From the NCBI RefSeq assembly GCF_900141705.1, contig NZ_FQYM01000004.1:91984-155983 (forward strand): a stretch of 64,000 nt of DNA, written 5' to 3'. Position 1 is the stretch's first letter, and every line of letters starts with the position of its first letter. A program made the translations under genes and the position numbers. Shown here in pieces: positions 22,843 to 30,609 of this stretch. This DNA comes from Fibrobacter sp. UWP2 (GTDB lineage: Bacteria > Fibrobacterota > Fibrobacteria > Fibrobacterales > Fibrobacteraceae). Under the pieces are notes generated by a model that worked only from the letters and a program-made list of their open reading frames with translations, did no database searches and had not been told where the DNA came from.

Positions 22843-23676
22843 ATGTCTCTCCTCATCTCATACGATTCTTCGTTCGACGGCTTCCTGAGCGCGGTATTCG
22901 AAATCTACCGCCAGCGTCTCGATGTAGGCGATTTCTTGCCGGAACGCCCGTACGATCCGGAGTCATCGTCGACTTTCGACTTGTTCCTGCAGCCATTTCA
23001 CGTGGAGACCGTCGCGGATTCCGCCCGCAGGCTCCGTCGCGCCATCGTCAACATGGCGGGCGCCGATATATTGGACCTGCTCGAGACGGCCTTCCGCTCC
23101 GAGGAACGCGGCGTGGAAATGAAGATTTTTGCCTACCTGCGCAAGCTTTTCGCCGGCGATGAGCCCGGCTTTAACCGCAATCCCACTAGCAAGGAGATGC
23201 TCCCGCTTTTCTTGCTTGCCCGCGCCGTACGTCACGAAGCTGGCGGCATGCTCGGGATGGTACGCTTTAACAAGGCGCCCGACGGCTTGTACGTTGCCGA
23301 GATAGAGCCGAAGTACGACATCCTCGAGATGATTGTCGGGCATTTCCGCGGACGCTTCCCGACGGGCCGCTGGGCCATCGTCGATGTGCTACGCTGTTAT
23401 GGCGTGTTCTACAATGGCCAGCATACGGAATACCTGGAATTCACCGATTCCGATACGATTTCCCGCACCATCGCGCAGAATGCACCTCCCGACGAGTTCA
23501 CGCGCATGTGGAAGTCTTATTACGATACGATGGCCATCAAGGAGCGCCTGAACCCGCGACTCCTCAGGCGTTGCTTGCCCGTACGTTACTGGAAGCACCT
23601 GCCGGAACGCCAGCAGAACCTGGCTAGTCCGGTGAGCCGCCCCATGAGCAATCCGGCGAGTCGTCCCACGGTTTGA
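22843..23676 (+). CDS. TIGR03915-type DNA metabolism protein, partner of the radical SAM
   Basis: The start YDSSFDGFLSAVFEIY is characteristic of the family encoded next to the UDG-linked radical SAM gene. Later blocks include FAYLRKLF, RFNKAPDGLYVAEIEPKYDILE and HFRGRFPTGRWAIVD. In many species a uracil-DNA-glycosylase-like domain is fused at the C-terminus; here the protein ends at 277 residues after RYWKHLPERQ and a short Ser/Pro/Arg tail, so that domain is absent. Probably co-transcribed with the gene above. Role in DNA repair or base modification is inferred from family context only. Confidence 0.82.
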   Translation: MSLLISYDSSFDGFLSAVFEIYRQRLDVGDFLPERPYDPESSSTFDLFLQPFHVETVADSARRLRRAIVNMAGADILDLLETAFRSEERGVEMKIFAYLRKLFAGDEPGFNRNPTSKEMLPLFLLARAVRHEAGGMLGMVRFNKAPDGLYVAEIEPKYDILEMIVGHFRGRFPTGRWAIVDVLRCYGVFYNGQHTEYLEFTDSDTISRTIAQNAPPDEFTRMWKSYYDTMAIKERLNPRLLRRCLPVRYWKHLPERQQNLASPVSRPMSNPASRPTV

Positions 23677-23746
23677 GGGATTTTCGCTTTTATCATTAGG
23701 CGCTGCGTTTCGTTTTAATATATATTTCGGGAGAGAGGAACTCCCT

Positions 23747-25471
23747 ATGCGTAAAATCTTGACCGGTTGTATCTTGACTGCCTTGCTTGCCTCTTGCTCA
23801 GGCGAGGATGACTCCATTACACTCAAAGACCCGCTGTCCAAGGAAGTCAATACCATTTACGACTTGGGCAAATGTACCGATTCGCGTAAGGGCGAGTTTG
23901 TCTATGTCGTGGAAGATGAGGTGGACTATTTCTGTTATTCCGGGAAATGGATCCGCGAAGACGAACTGGGGAAGGAATCGTCTTCTTCGGAGAAAGTGTC
24001 GTCGGACTCCGATGACGATGAATCTTCTTCGAGCAAGGAATCGTCGAGTTCCGCAGACGACGAATCTTCTTCAAGCAAGGAATCGTCGAGTTTCGCAGAC
24101 GACGAATCTTCTTCGAGCAAGGTGTCGTCGAGTTCCGCAGACGACGAATCTTCTTCGAGCAAGGAATCGTCGAGTTCCGCAGACGACAAGTCTTCTTCGA
24201 GCAAGGAATCGTCGAGTTCCGCAGGCGACAAGTCTTCTTCAAGCAAAGAATCGTCGAGTTCCGCAGACGACAAATCTTCTTCGTCGGCGAAATCGTCCAG
24301 CAGTTCCAAGACGCACGATAGCAAGACTTTCGTGGATTCGCGTGACGGCAAAACGTACCGCATGGTGACTATCGGTTCGCAGACCTGGTTCGCAGAAAAT
24401 CTTAACTACTATGGCGATGACGTGACCGGCTTCTGCCATTCCGGCAAGCCCGAGAATTGCGAGAAGTACGGGATGCTCTACGATTGGGACGATGCCAAGA
24501 GGGCTTGCCCGACCGGGACTCATCTGCCGACAATCGAAGAATTGCGGGAATTGATTGACTTTGTCGGGGAAGACAGCTCTGCGGTGGTGCTCATGGCCGA
24601 TACCGGCTGGACAAGGGACGACGGCTTCCTGGGTACGGATGAATACGGGTTTGCGATGCTCCCAGGCAGCTACAAGGCGGGGAGGAGTTACGGTTCATCG
24701 TTGGGATGGTGCTCTAATATGTGGACCGCATCGGATAGCGCCGGCCTAGTATACGCGGCGTATCTAGGATGGAACCTGTCGAATGTCTCCATCGGGTTGT
24801 ACAATCTGACTGATGGGTGGGGAATGTCTATCCGCTGCGTCGAGGGTGAACCAAAATCGTCGAGCTCCAGCAGCACTCCGGCTTCTTCCTCGTCAAGCTC
24901 TAGTGAAAAGAGCTCATGGAAATTCCTGAACCCGGCATTTTCGTACGGACAGATGACCGACAGCCGTGATGGGCAGGTTTACAAGACGATCGTTGTCGAT
25001 ACGCTCACATGGATGGCCGAAAACCTGAACTATGAAACCGTCAACAGCTATTGTTTCAATGATACGGCTAAATATTGCGCTACATATGGACGCATGTATA
25101 CATGGCCGGCTGCATTGAACGCTTGTCCCGAAGGTTGGCATTTGCCGACTTATAGCGAATTGAGCTACCTTGTTAAAGGGAAAGGTGGTGACAATCTTAG
25201 ATCCAAGGCGGGGTGGATTATAGTGAACGATGAAGATAGACCTGGTCTCGATGCGTATGGATTTTCGGCGAGTCCCGGTGGGAGACGGATATCAGCAGGG
25301 CGATATTTTGCTTTAGGTACGGAGGTAGGTTATTGGTCTGCTACCGAACATGAAGAGCACGACGACCGCGCTTGGAGTGTGGAATTTCATCAGAATGACC
25401 CGTACAGTATGTTAACGACAGAATTTAAGGATTGGGCCTATTCTGTTCGCTGTGTGAAAGGCGCGAAGTAG
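23747..25471 (+). CDS. FISUMP lipoprotein with two domains and a Ser-rich minisatellite linker
   Basis: Lipobox L-A-S-C (Cys 17). A 14-residue unit of the type DESSSSKESSSSAD (42 bp, about 24012-24292) is repeated about seven times, making a flexible acidic-serine stalk. Two FISUMP domains follow (about 195-365 and 395-574). Each begins DSRDG-x-x-Y, continues with T-W-F/M-A-E-N-L-N-Y, a C-x5-C pair, YGRMYTW or YGMLYDW, CP-x-G-W/T-HLPT, and ends in S-V/I-R-C-V. FISUMP (TIGR02145) is a Fibrobacter surface-protein domain of unknown role. The leader has GAGAGG and TATATT upstream. Confidence 0.88.
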   Translation: MRKILTGCILTALLASCSGEDDSITLKDPLSKEVNTIYDLGKCTDSRKGEFVYVVEDEVDYFCYSGKWIREDELGKESSSSEKVSSDSDDDESSSSKESSSSADDESSSSKESSSFADDESSSSKVSSSSADDESSSSKESSSSADDKSSSSKESSSSAGDKSSSSKESSSSADDKSSSSAKSSSSSKTHDSKTFVDSRDGKTYRMVTIGSQTWFAENLNYYGDDVTGFCHSGKPENCEKYGMLYDWDDAKRACPTGTHLPTIEELRELIDFVGEDSSAVVLMADTGWTRDDGFLGTDEYGFAMLPGSYKAGRSYGSSLGWCSNMWTASDSAGLVYAAYLGWNLSNVSIGLYNLTDGWGMSIRCVEGEPKSSSSSSTPASSSSSSSEKSSWKFLNPAFSYGQMTDSRDGQVYKTIVVDTLTWMAENLNYETVNSYCFNDTAKYCATYGRMYTWPAALNACPEGWHLPTYSELSYLVKGKGGDNLRSKAGWIIVNDEDRPGLDAYGFSASPGGRRISAGRYFALGTEVGYWSATEHEEHDDRAWSVEFHQNDPYSMLTTEFKDWAYSVRCVKGAK

Positions 25472-25481
25472 GCTCGATTGC

Positions 25482-25510
25482 TTGCATAAAAAATGACATT
25501 TTGTTATATT
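25482..25510 (+). promoter_or_regulatory. Likely ssrA promoter, displaced from the RNA
   Basis: TTGCAT (25482-25487), exactly 17 nt, then TATATT (25505-25510). Fourteen nt later comes AATAACATCGGGGGTG, a copy of the sequence at the true tmRNA 5' end 237 bp downstream. Confidence 0.6.
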
Positions 25511-25523
25511 TTAATCAACTTCT

Positions 25524-25769
25524 AATAACATCGGGGGTGCTTTCTGTTCTTCGAACAGAATCACCCGCGGTTCGGTCATGCCGACAAGCAAGCTTGCCGG
25601 CGCGACACTCACCTGGGGGTGCTCTGGTTTGCCTCGCCTAACGCTATTCGCGTTACGCTCGCCCTTTGGGCCTTTCGCTCACTTCGTGAGCTCAAGGGCC
25701 TAAATGCTCGCTAGCTCGCATTTAGTCGACAGGCCTGTCTCAACCAGATCATCGCTGGAAAATAACATT
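25524..25769 (+). repeat. Hairpin-rich insert between promoter and ssrA, with copies of the tmRNA 5' end
   Basis: No gene is seen from 25472 to 25769. AATAACAT(C/T)GGGGGTG occurs at 25524 and again at 25761, and TGGGGGTGCTCTGGTTT (25614-25630) matches 25769 onward with one mismatch. Between them lies a series of perfect small hairpins: TTCTGTTC/GAACAGAA, GCCG..CGGC, AACGC/GCGTT, CTCACTTCGTGAG, AAATGC/GCATTT and GACAGGCCTGTC. The segment would form a long structured leader on pre-tmRNA. Confidence 0.7.
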
Positions 25770-26126
25770 GGGGGTGATCTGGTTTCGACAGGGTCGCTGA
25801 AGTGTTAGTTGCAAGCCGAGGTCTCAGACGGGGGCACTCGTTAAAAAGTCTGAAAAAAAATAAGTGCTGACGAAAACTACGCACTCGCTGCCTAATTAAC
25901 GGCAACGCCGGGCCTCATTCCGCTCCCATCGGGGTGTACGTCCGGACGCAATATGGGATAGGATTCTTGCATGCCTGGGGCTAGCGTCTGAAATTCACTA
26001 GGCTGGCTGAAATCTGCGCCGACCTTCTTGGGCGTGGGCGAGGCGAGACCTTAAATTCGAAGGGAAAGCTTGTAGGAACGTGCATGGACGTGATTTTGGA
26101 CAGGGGTTCGACTCCCCTCACCTCCA
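25770..26126 (+). ncRNA. ssrA: tmRNA
   Basis: Rescues stalled ribosomes by trans-translation. The 5' end GGGGGTG pairs with CACCTCC at the 3' end (acceptor stem, one G-U), followed by discriminator A; the encoded continuation is CGA, so CCA must be added. The T-arm GGGGTTCGACTCCCC and the 5' GGTTTCGACAGGG are typical. The resume codon GCT is at 25866 and the tag reads ADENYALAA before TAA at 25893-25895. A double stop-like TAATTAA ends the tag. The RNA is flanked by repeats on both sides and by a very strong terminator. Confidence 0.96.
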
Positions 26127-26163
26127 CGAAGGGGTAGACACGCGGTGTCTACCCCTTCGTGTT
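26127..26163 (+). terminator. ssrA terminator
   Basis: ACGAAGGGGTAGACAC and GTGTCTACCCCTTCGT form a 16-bp stem followed by GTTTTT. The 3' arm alone is repeated twice further downstream. Confidence 0.88.
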
Positions 26164-26480
26164 TTTACGAGACGGGCTCACCAAGTTCGCCCCGCCCCCG
26201 GCATCCTTTTAGCAAGGATGCCGTTTGCTCCTATCTCATATTCGCAAGCCCTTGGCTTGCTCATATATACCGCGGTAACACGCGGTGTCTACCCCTTCGT
26301 GTTTTTACGAGACGGGCTCACCAAGTTCGCCCCGCCCCCGGCATCCTTTTAACAAGGATGCCGTTTGCTCCTATCTCATATTCGCAAGCCCTTGGCTTGC
26401 TCATATCTGCCGCGGTAACATGCGGTGTCTACCCCTTCGTGTTTTTACGAGACGGGCTCACCAAGTTCGCTTTTTATTTT
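26141..26480 (+). repeat. 140-bp direct repeats downstream of ssrA
   Basis: CGCGGTGTCTACCCC starts at 26141 and 26281, and TGCGGTGTCTACCCC at 26421: two full 140-bp units and a partial third of about 55-60 bp. Each full unit carries the 3' arm of the ssrA terminator plus hairpins GGCATCCTT/AAGGATGCC and GCAAGCC/GGCTTGC. Units differ by only a few bases, so the duplications are recent. Open frames crossing them are not genes. Nothing else is seen from 26127 to 26531. Confidence 0.9.
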
Positions 26481-26531
26481 GTTTTACGGGGTCGCGCGCT
26501 TACCGTAATTTTTTTCTATTATATTTAGAGT

Positions 26532-26945
26532 ATGGAATACAGAATTTTAATGCGTTTTGTGGGGGAGAGGGATGACCTTGCCGAGCTTTGGGATGCTTTT
26601 GTGGCGCAGTTCCCGGAGGCGGAACTCCCCAGCGAAGACAGCGGTTACTGGTATTCTGTTGACGAGGTGATGACCGACGAGTACGAATGCCGTTTTGAGG
26701 AGCTGCCCGAGGAGGGGCTCCTGGCGATGGACGGCACCCTTGCCGTGGAGGGGGAATTCCCCGAAGATACCCTGAGTGAAATCATGGAACGCTTCGAGCG
26801 CGTGTACGGCGTGTTCAAGTGGAGCTCGATGGACGTGGGCGTGGGTTGCGGCGTGAGCGAATCGTGGGGCGAGTTCGTGCTCGACATGGTGGACGACTAC
26901 TCCGACGAGGCGAACGAAATCTCCGAAGCTGTTCTCGGGTTTTAA
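26532..26945 (+). CDS. Acidic protein of unknown function
   Basis: A 137-residue, strongly acidic cytoplasmic-type protein (many Glu and Asp, few Lys) without signal or membrane segment. It begins MEYRILMRFVGE and has a conserved-looking GLLAMDGTLAVEGEF centre and a FKWSSMDVGVG stretch. There is no Shine-Dalgarno sequence; TATATT lies six nt before the ATG. I do not recognise the family. Codon use resembles the neighbouring housekeeping genes, so I think it is real. Confidence 0.65.
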   Translation: MEYRILMRFVGERDDLAELWDAFVAQFPEAELPSEDSGYWYSVDEVMTDEYECRFEELPEEGLLAMDGTLAVEGEFPEDTLSEIMERFERVYGVFKWSSMDVGVGCGVSESWGEFVLDMVDDYSDEANEISEAVLGF

Positions 26946-26948
26946 TAT

Positions 26949-27193
26949 AGCACCGTCAGGTGCCCACGAAAATACTCCGCCCGAGAATCGAACGGAGTAT
27001 TGAGTGTCGGGAGGGGCTTAGGGAGGGCCGTGCCCTCCCTTGTCGCCCGTGAGCAACAAAGCCCCTGGTATTAACCAGGGGCGGTTGCGACCTTTGGACA
27101 CTTGCGCTTTAGCGCTTAGTGTACATGGCCACCTTTAGGTGGGAGTGAGCGCCTACCAGAGAAGCAGTTCCCGAGTTTAGCGCGAACGGTCGC
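26949..27193. repeat. Hairpin cluster and 3'-UTR element after ilvN
   Basis: In order: GCACC/GGTGC, AATACTCCG/CGGAGTATT (26971-27001), GGGAGGG/CCCTCCC (27021-27039), GCCCCTGG/CCAGGGGC (27061-27082), a two-hairpin element from about 27090 to 27145 related to 34640-34697, then GAGCGCC to TTTAGCGCGAACGGTCGC next to the ilvN stop. The last part matches the 94-bp repeats at 10685-11072. No gene seen. Confidence 0.75.
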
Positions 27194-27688
27194 TTAAGTC
27201 TTATCCTCACCGCGGAGCATGATGACCTTGCCCGTGCGGATATACTCGACGATTTCGAACTTCTGCAAGAGGCTCTTGAGCGTGTCGACCTTCTGGCTGT
27301 TGCCCGTAATCTGGATGATCATCGAGGTGGCAGTCATGTCCACGGTATTCGCGTGGAAGTGGTCGCACAGCTGCAGGATTTCCGTACGCTGGTCGGGAGT
27401 GCAACGCACCTTGATGAGCGCGAGTTCCTTCTCGACGGCGTCCGTGCCGGTATGGTCCTTCGCCTGTACCACGTCCACGAGTTTCTCGAGCTGCTTGATG
27501 ATCTGCATCAAGATTTCGGGATTGCCATGGGCGATGATGTTCATGCGGCTGAAGTTCGGGTCGAGCGTGGGGGAGACAACGAGGGAGTCGATGTTGTAGC
27601 CACGGCGGGAGAACACGAGGGCGATACGCACGAGTACGCCCGGGCGGTTCGCAACCAACAAACTAATAGAATGTGCAATGTCTTTCAT
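27194..27688 (-). CDS. ilvN: Acetolactate synthase small (regulatory) subunit
   Basis: The N-terminal ACT domain is recognisable by ISLLVANRPGVLVRIALVFSRRG-type sequence (shown here in part: VANRPGVLVRI, then RRGYNIDSL). The family's C-terminal domain follows. It binds the large subunit and gives valine feedback control in isoleucine/valine synthesis. Length 164 is normal for the short bacterial type. It lies 15 nt after ilvB, so the two form an operon. A good ribosome site (AGGAGG) lies in the gap. A repeat element directly follows its stop. Confidence 0.95.
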   Translation of the reverse strand: MKDIAHSISLLVANRPGVLVRIALVFSRRGYNIDSLVVSPTLDPNFSRMNIIAHGNPEILMQIIKQLEKLVDVVQAKDHTGTDAVEKELALIKVRCTPDQRTEILQLCDHFHANTVDMTATSMIIQITGNSQKVDTLKSLLQKFEIVEYIRTGKVIMLRGEDKT

Positions 27689-27703
27689 TTTTAAAACCTC
27701 CTG

Positions 27704-29422
27704 TTACGTCGATCCCGTGGGCTTTTCGAGTTTTGCCTTGGGTGCTTCCGTAAGCATGGCGGTAAGCGGTGCGCCTGCCGGAATCATCGGGAACACGTTG
27801 TCTTCCTTTTCGCATTCGCAGTGGATGAGAATCGGGCCGTCGTTGTAGCTGAGCGCCTTCTGGATAACGCGTTCGGCATCGGCGGGGCGCTTGATGCGGA
27901 GCCCAGGAATGCCGTAGGCTTCGGCGAGCTTCACGAAGTCGGGGTTGCCCTGCATGTCCACGCTGGAGTAGCGGTGGTCATAGAAGAGTTCCTGCCACTG
28001 GCGCACCATGCCCAGGTACTTGTTGTCCATCACGAAGATCTTGATGGGGAGCTTGTGGATGGCGGCGGTCGCGAGTTCCGCTTCCGTCATCTGGAAACCG
28101 CCGTCACCGCTGAAGCTGAGCACCGGCCAGCCGGTCTCGTTGCCGAATGCGGCACCGATAGCGGCGGGGAAGCCGAAGCCCATCGTGCCTGCGCCACCGC
28201 TGGAGTGCAACTGGCGCGGATAGTTTATATGGAAGAACTGTGCAACCCACATCTGGTGCTGGCCCACGTCGGTCGTGACGATGGCCTTGCCGCCGGTGAG
28301 TTCGCTGGCAGTCGCAATCACGTGCTGCATGCGGAGGCCGCCCTGCTTCGCGTAGGTGAGCGGGAAGCGCTTCTTCCAGGTCTGGCAGGTCTTGATCCAT
28401 TCGGCAGTATCGAGCTTGTTCACCATCGGGAGCAACTGCTCGAGCACGAGCTTCGCGTCGCCGCACATGAACACGTCGGGCTGCAGAACCTTGCCTTCTT
28501 CGGCAGGGTCGATATCGATATGCATTTTCACCGCGTTCTTGCAGAATTCATCGAGCTTGCCGGTAATGCGGTCATCCCAGCGGCTACCGATGGAGAGGAT
28601 CAGGTCGCAGTCGAGCACGGCCTTGTTCGCGTACACGGTGCCGTGCATGCCGAGCATGCCGAGCGAAAGCTCGTGATCAACGGGGAAGGCGCCGAGGCCG
28701 AGCATGGTGCAGCACACCGGAGCGCCAATCTTTTCGGCGAGTTCGCGCACCTGGCGGCTGGCCCCGCTGATCATGGCACCGTGGCCCACGAGAAGCAACG
28801 GCTTCTTGGACTTGCGGAGGAATTCCGCCGCCTTCTCGACGCTTTCTGCGGAGGCGTAGGTCGGAATCTTGTAACCCGGAAGGTCCATCTGGTCGGTGAA
28901 CGGGGCGGTGCAGGGGCCTGCGGTCACGTCCTTCGGGAGGTCGATGAGCACCGGGCCCGGACGGCCGCTGCGTGCGATGTGGAAAGCTTCCTTCATCACG
29001 CGCGGGAGGTCGTTGGAATTCTTCACCAGGTAGGAGTGCTTCACTGCCGCGAACGTCATGCCGCTCGTGTCGCATTCCTGGAAGGCGTCCTTGCCGAGGT
29101 TCGGGGTAGTGGTCTGTGCGGCGAGCACCACGATGGGGCTCGAATCCATGAGTGCCGTGTAGATGCCGGTGAACGTGTTTGTTGCACCCGGACCGCTTGT
29201 GACGAGGGCGACGCCGACCTTGCCGGTCTGGCGTGCATAGCCGTCGGCCATGTGGGTCGCGCCCTGCTCGTGGCGGGAAAGCACTACTTTAATATTGGAA
29301 TCAAGGATCGCGTCGAACATCGGGATGGCGGATCCACCGGGGTAGCCGAAAATCGTGTCGATGCCTTCGCGTTTGAGGCATTCGATGATCACTTCGGCGC
29401 CGCTTAATGTTTTATTTGCCAT
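27704..29422 (-). CDS. ilvB: Acetolactate synthase large subunit
   Basis: A ThDP-dependent enzyme making acetolactate or acetohydroxybutyrate. Visible features are GYPGGSAIPMFDA, the catalytic Glu in SRHEQGATHMADGYAR, the FAD-region domain in the middle, and the ThDP motif from GDGGFQM to MDNKYLGMVRQWQ (about residues 440-480). Length 572 is normal. AAGGAA precedes the ATG. It pairs with ilvN and complements cimA for isoleucine synthesis. I see no leader peptide rich in Ile, Val or Leu upstream. Confidence 0.96.
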   Translation of the reverse strand: MANKTLSGAEVIIECLKREGIDTIFGYPGGSAIPMFDAILDSNIKVVLSRHEQGATHMADGYARQTGKVGVALVTSGPGATNTFTGIYTALMDSSPIVVLAAQTTTPNLGKDAFQECDTSGMTFAAVKHSYLVKNSNDLPRVMKEAFHIARSGRPGPVLIDLPKDVTAGPCTAPFTDQMDLPGYKIPTYASAESVEKAAEFLRKSKKPLLLVGHGAMISGASRQVRELAEKIGAPVCCTMLGLGAFPVDHELSLGMLGMHGTVYANKAVLDCDLILSIGSRWDDRITGKLDEFCKNAVKMHIDIDPAEEGKVLQPDVFMCGDAKLVLEQLLPMVNKLDTAEWIKTCQTWKKRFPLTYAKQGGLRMQHVIATASELTGGKAIVTTDVGQHQMWVAQFFHINYPRQLHSSGGAGTMGFGFPAAIGAAFGNETGWPVLSFSGDGGFQMTEAELATAAIHKLPIKIFVMDNKYLGMVRQWQELFYDHRYSSVDMQGNPDFVKLAEAYGIPGLRIKRPADAERVIQKALSYNDGPILIHCECEKEDNVFPMIPAGAPLTAMLTEAPKAKLEKPTGST

Positions 29423-29744
29423 AATTTTCCTTTTTTAAGGATGGATTGATTGAATCTTTTTGCAAAAAATAGTCTTTTTTTACAGAAATGGGAAGATGTT
29501 CTTTCGATTTTTCTTTAAAAAATTGCGATTTTTATTTGAAGTTTTCCTTTGAATGACTTCTTTCGGCTTGAAAATTACCTGTTTTTATGATAAGTCTGGT
29601 TTGTTGAGAGATTTGTTTGTTGCAAGTTTTCTGTTTCGGAGGGAGGTTTTTGAAAGAACCCTATGAAAAAAAAACTAAAAAAGGAACAAATCGGGCAAAA
29701 AATCCGTTTATAGGTTAGAAACTCACCCTTTTTTAGGAAAACCT
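29423..29744. other. A+T-rich divergent intergenic region between ilvB and radC
   Basis: 322 bp without a credible gene. It is rich in T runs on the + strand. I find no riboswitch-like fold, no clear -35/-10 pair and no leader peptide with regulatory codons. A 16-codon frame at 29663-29713 is Lys-rich and lacks a properly spaced ribosome site. Confidence 0.5.
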
Positions 29745-30425
29745 ATGGAAAATACAGAAAAACTGCTCCCGCGCGAAAAACTCCTGCGCCTTGGCGTGCA
29801 CTCCCTGGACAATGTGGAGCTGCTCGCCCTCATATTGGGTTCCGGGACCAAGGGCAAGAGCGTGTTCGAAGTCTCTAGGGAGATTGTCGCCCAGCTCTCG
29901 CACAAAGGCAGCCTCCCCACGCTGAAGGAACTCTTGAGGATCGGCGGGCTGGGGAAGGTGAAGGCGATGCAGGTCCTGGCCTGCCTGGAGCTCTCGTCCC
30001 GCTACATGCTGGGCGATGAGTCCGTTACGGTGAACGACCCGAGGTCGCTCGTGGCGCGCCTATCGTTCCTCAAGTTCGCGATGCAGGAGTATTTTGTGCT
30101 GGTTTCGCTGGATTCGGCAAACGCCATCATCAACGTCCACGAGATAACGGTGGGGCTGGTGAACCAGACGCCCGTCCACCCCCGCGAGGCGTTCGCTCCC
30201 GCCATCGCCGACCATGCCGTTGCGGCTATTTTTGTCCACAACCATCCGTCGGGTTGCTGCGAGCCCAGCCCGGAGGACTATGCCATTACCCGTGTGCTGT
30301 GCGCCGTGGGGAAGGTGGTGCAGATTCCCGTGTTGGACCACATCATTGTTGGTAAAAGGGGGTATTTCAGCATTTGCCGCGCCCATCCGGAAGTGTTCGA
30401 GTCGAATTTACCTCAAACGGTGTAA
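29745..30425 (+). CDS. radC: RadC/JAB-domain protein
   Basis: N-terminal PREKLLRLGVHSLDNVELLALILGSG and a helix-hairpin-helix-like GLGKVKAMQ precede the JAMM metalloprotease-like domain. Its metal motif is HNHPSGCCEPSPED (about residues 164-177). Length 226 is normal for RadC. Family members were once linked to DNA repair, but that role is doubtful; the true function is unknown. AGGA is 8 nt before the ATG. It is a single gene, divergent from ilvBN. Confidence 0.92.
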   Translation: MENTEKLLPREKLLRLGVHSLDNVELLALILGSGTKGKSVFEVSREIVAQLSHKGSLPTLKELLRIGGLGKVKAMQVLACLELSSRYMLGDESVTVNDPRSLVARLSFLKFAMQEYFVLVSLDSANAIINVHEITVGLVNQTPVHPREAFAPAIADHAVAAIFVHNHPSGCCEPSPEDYAITRVLCAVGKVVQIPVLDHIIVGKRGYFSICRAHPEVFESNLPQTV

Positions 30426-30609
30426 AAAAGTCCACAAACCGCCTTGAAAGTCCCCAAACGATGTAAAAAATTGTACACAAACGCGTTTTGAAGCCGCAAA
30501 AGTGTGTTCTACATCTCATTTTGGCTTTTTTTTGCCAAAAAAGAAGAATGGAAAAACTATATTTATGCCGTAAGGTTTTAGGGAAAACCCTATAATTTAA
30601 GGAGACTCT

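Noticed and set aside
26080..26575. Open frames crossing the ssrA 3' end and its repeats
   Set aside because: They begin inside tmRNA or the terminator and encode repeat sequence only.
29663..29713. A 16-residue leader peptide before radC
   Set aside because: The sequence is Lys-rich without regulatory codons, and the GGAGG lies too far upstream.
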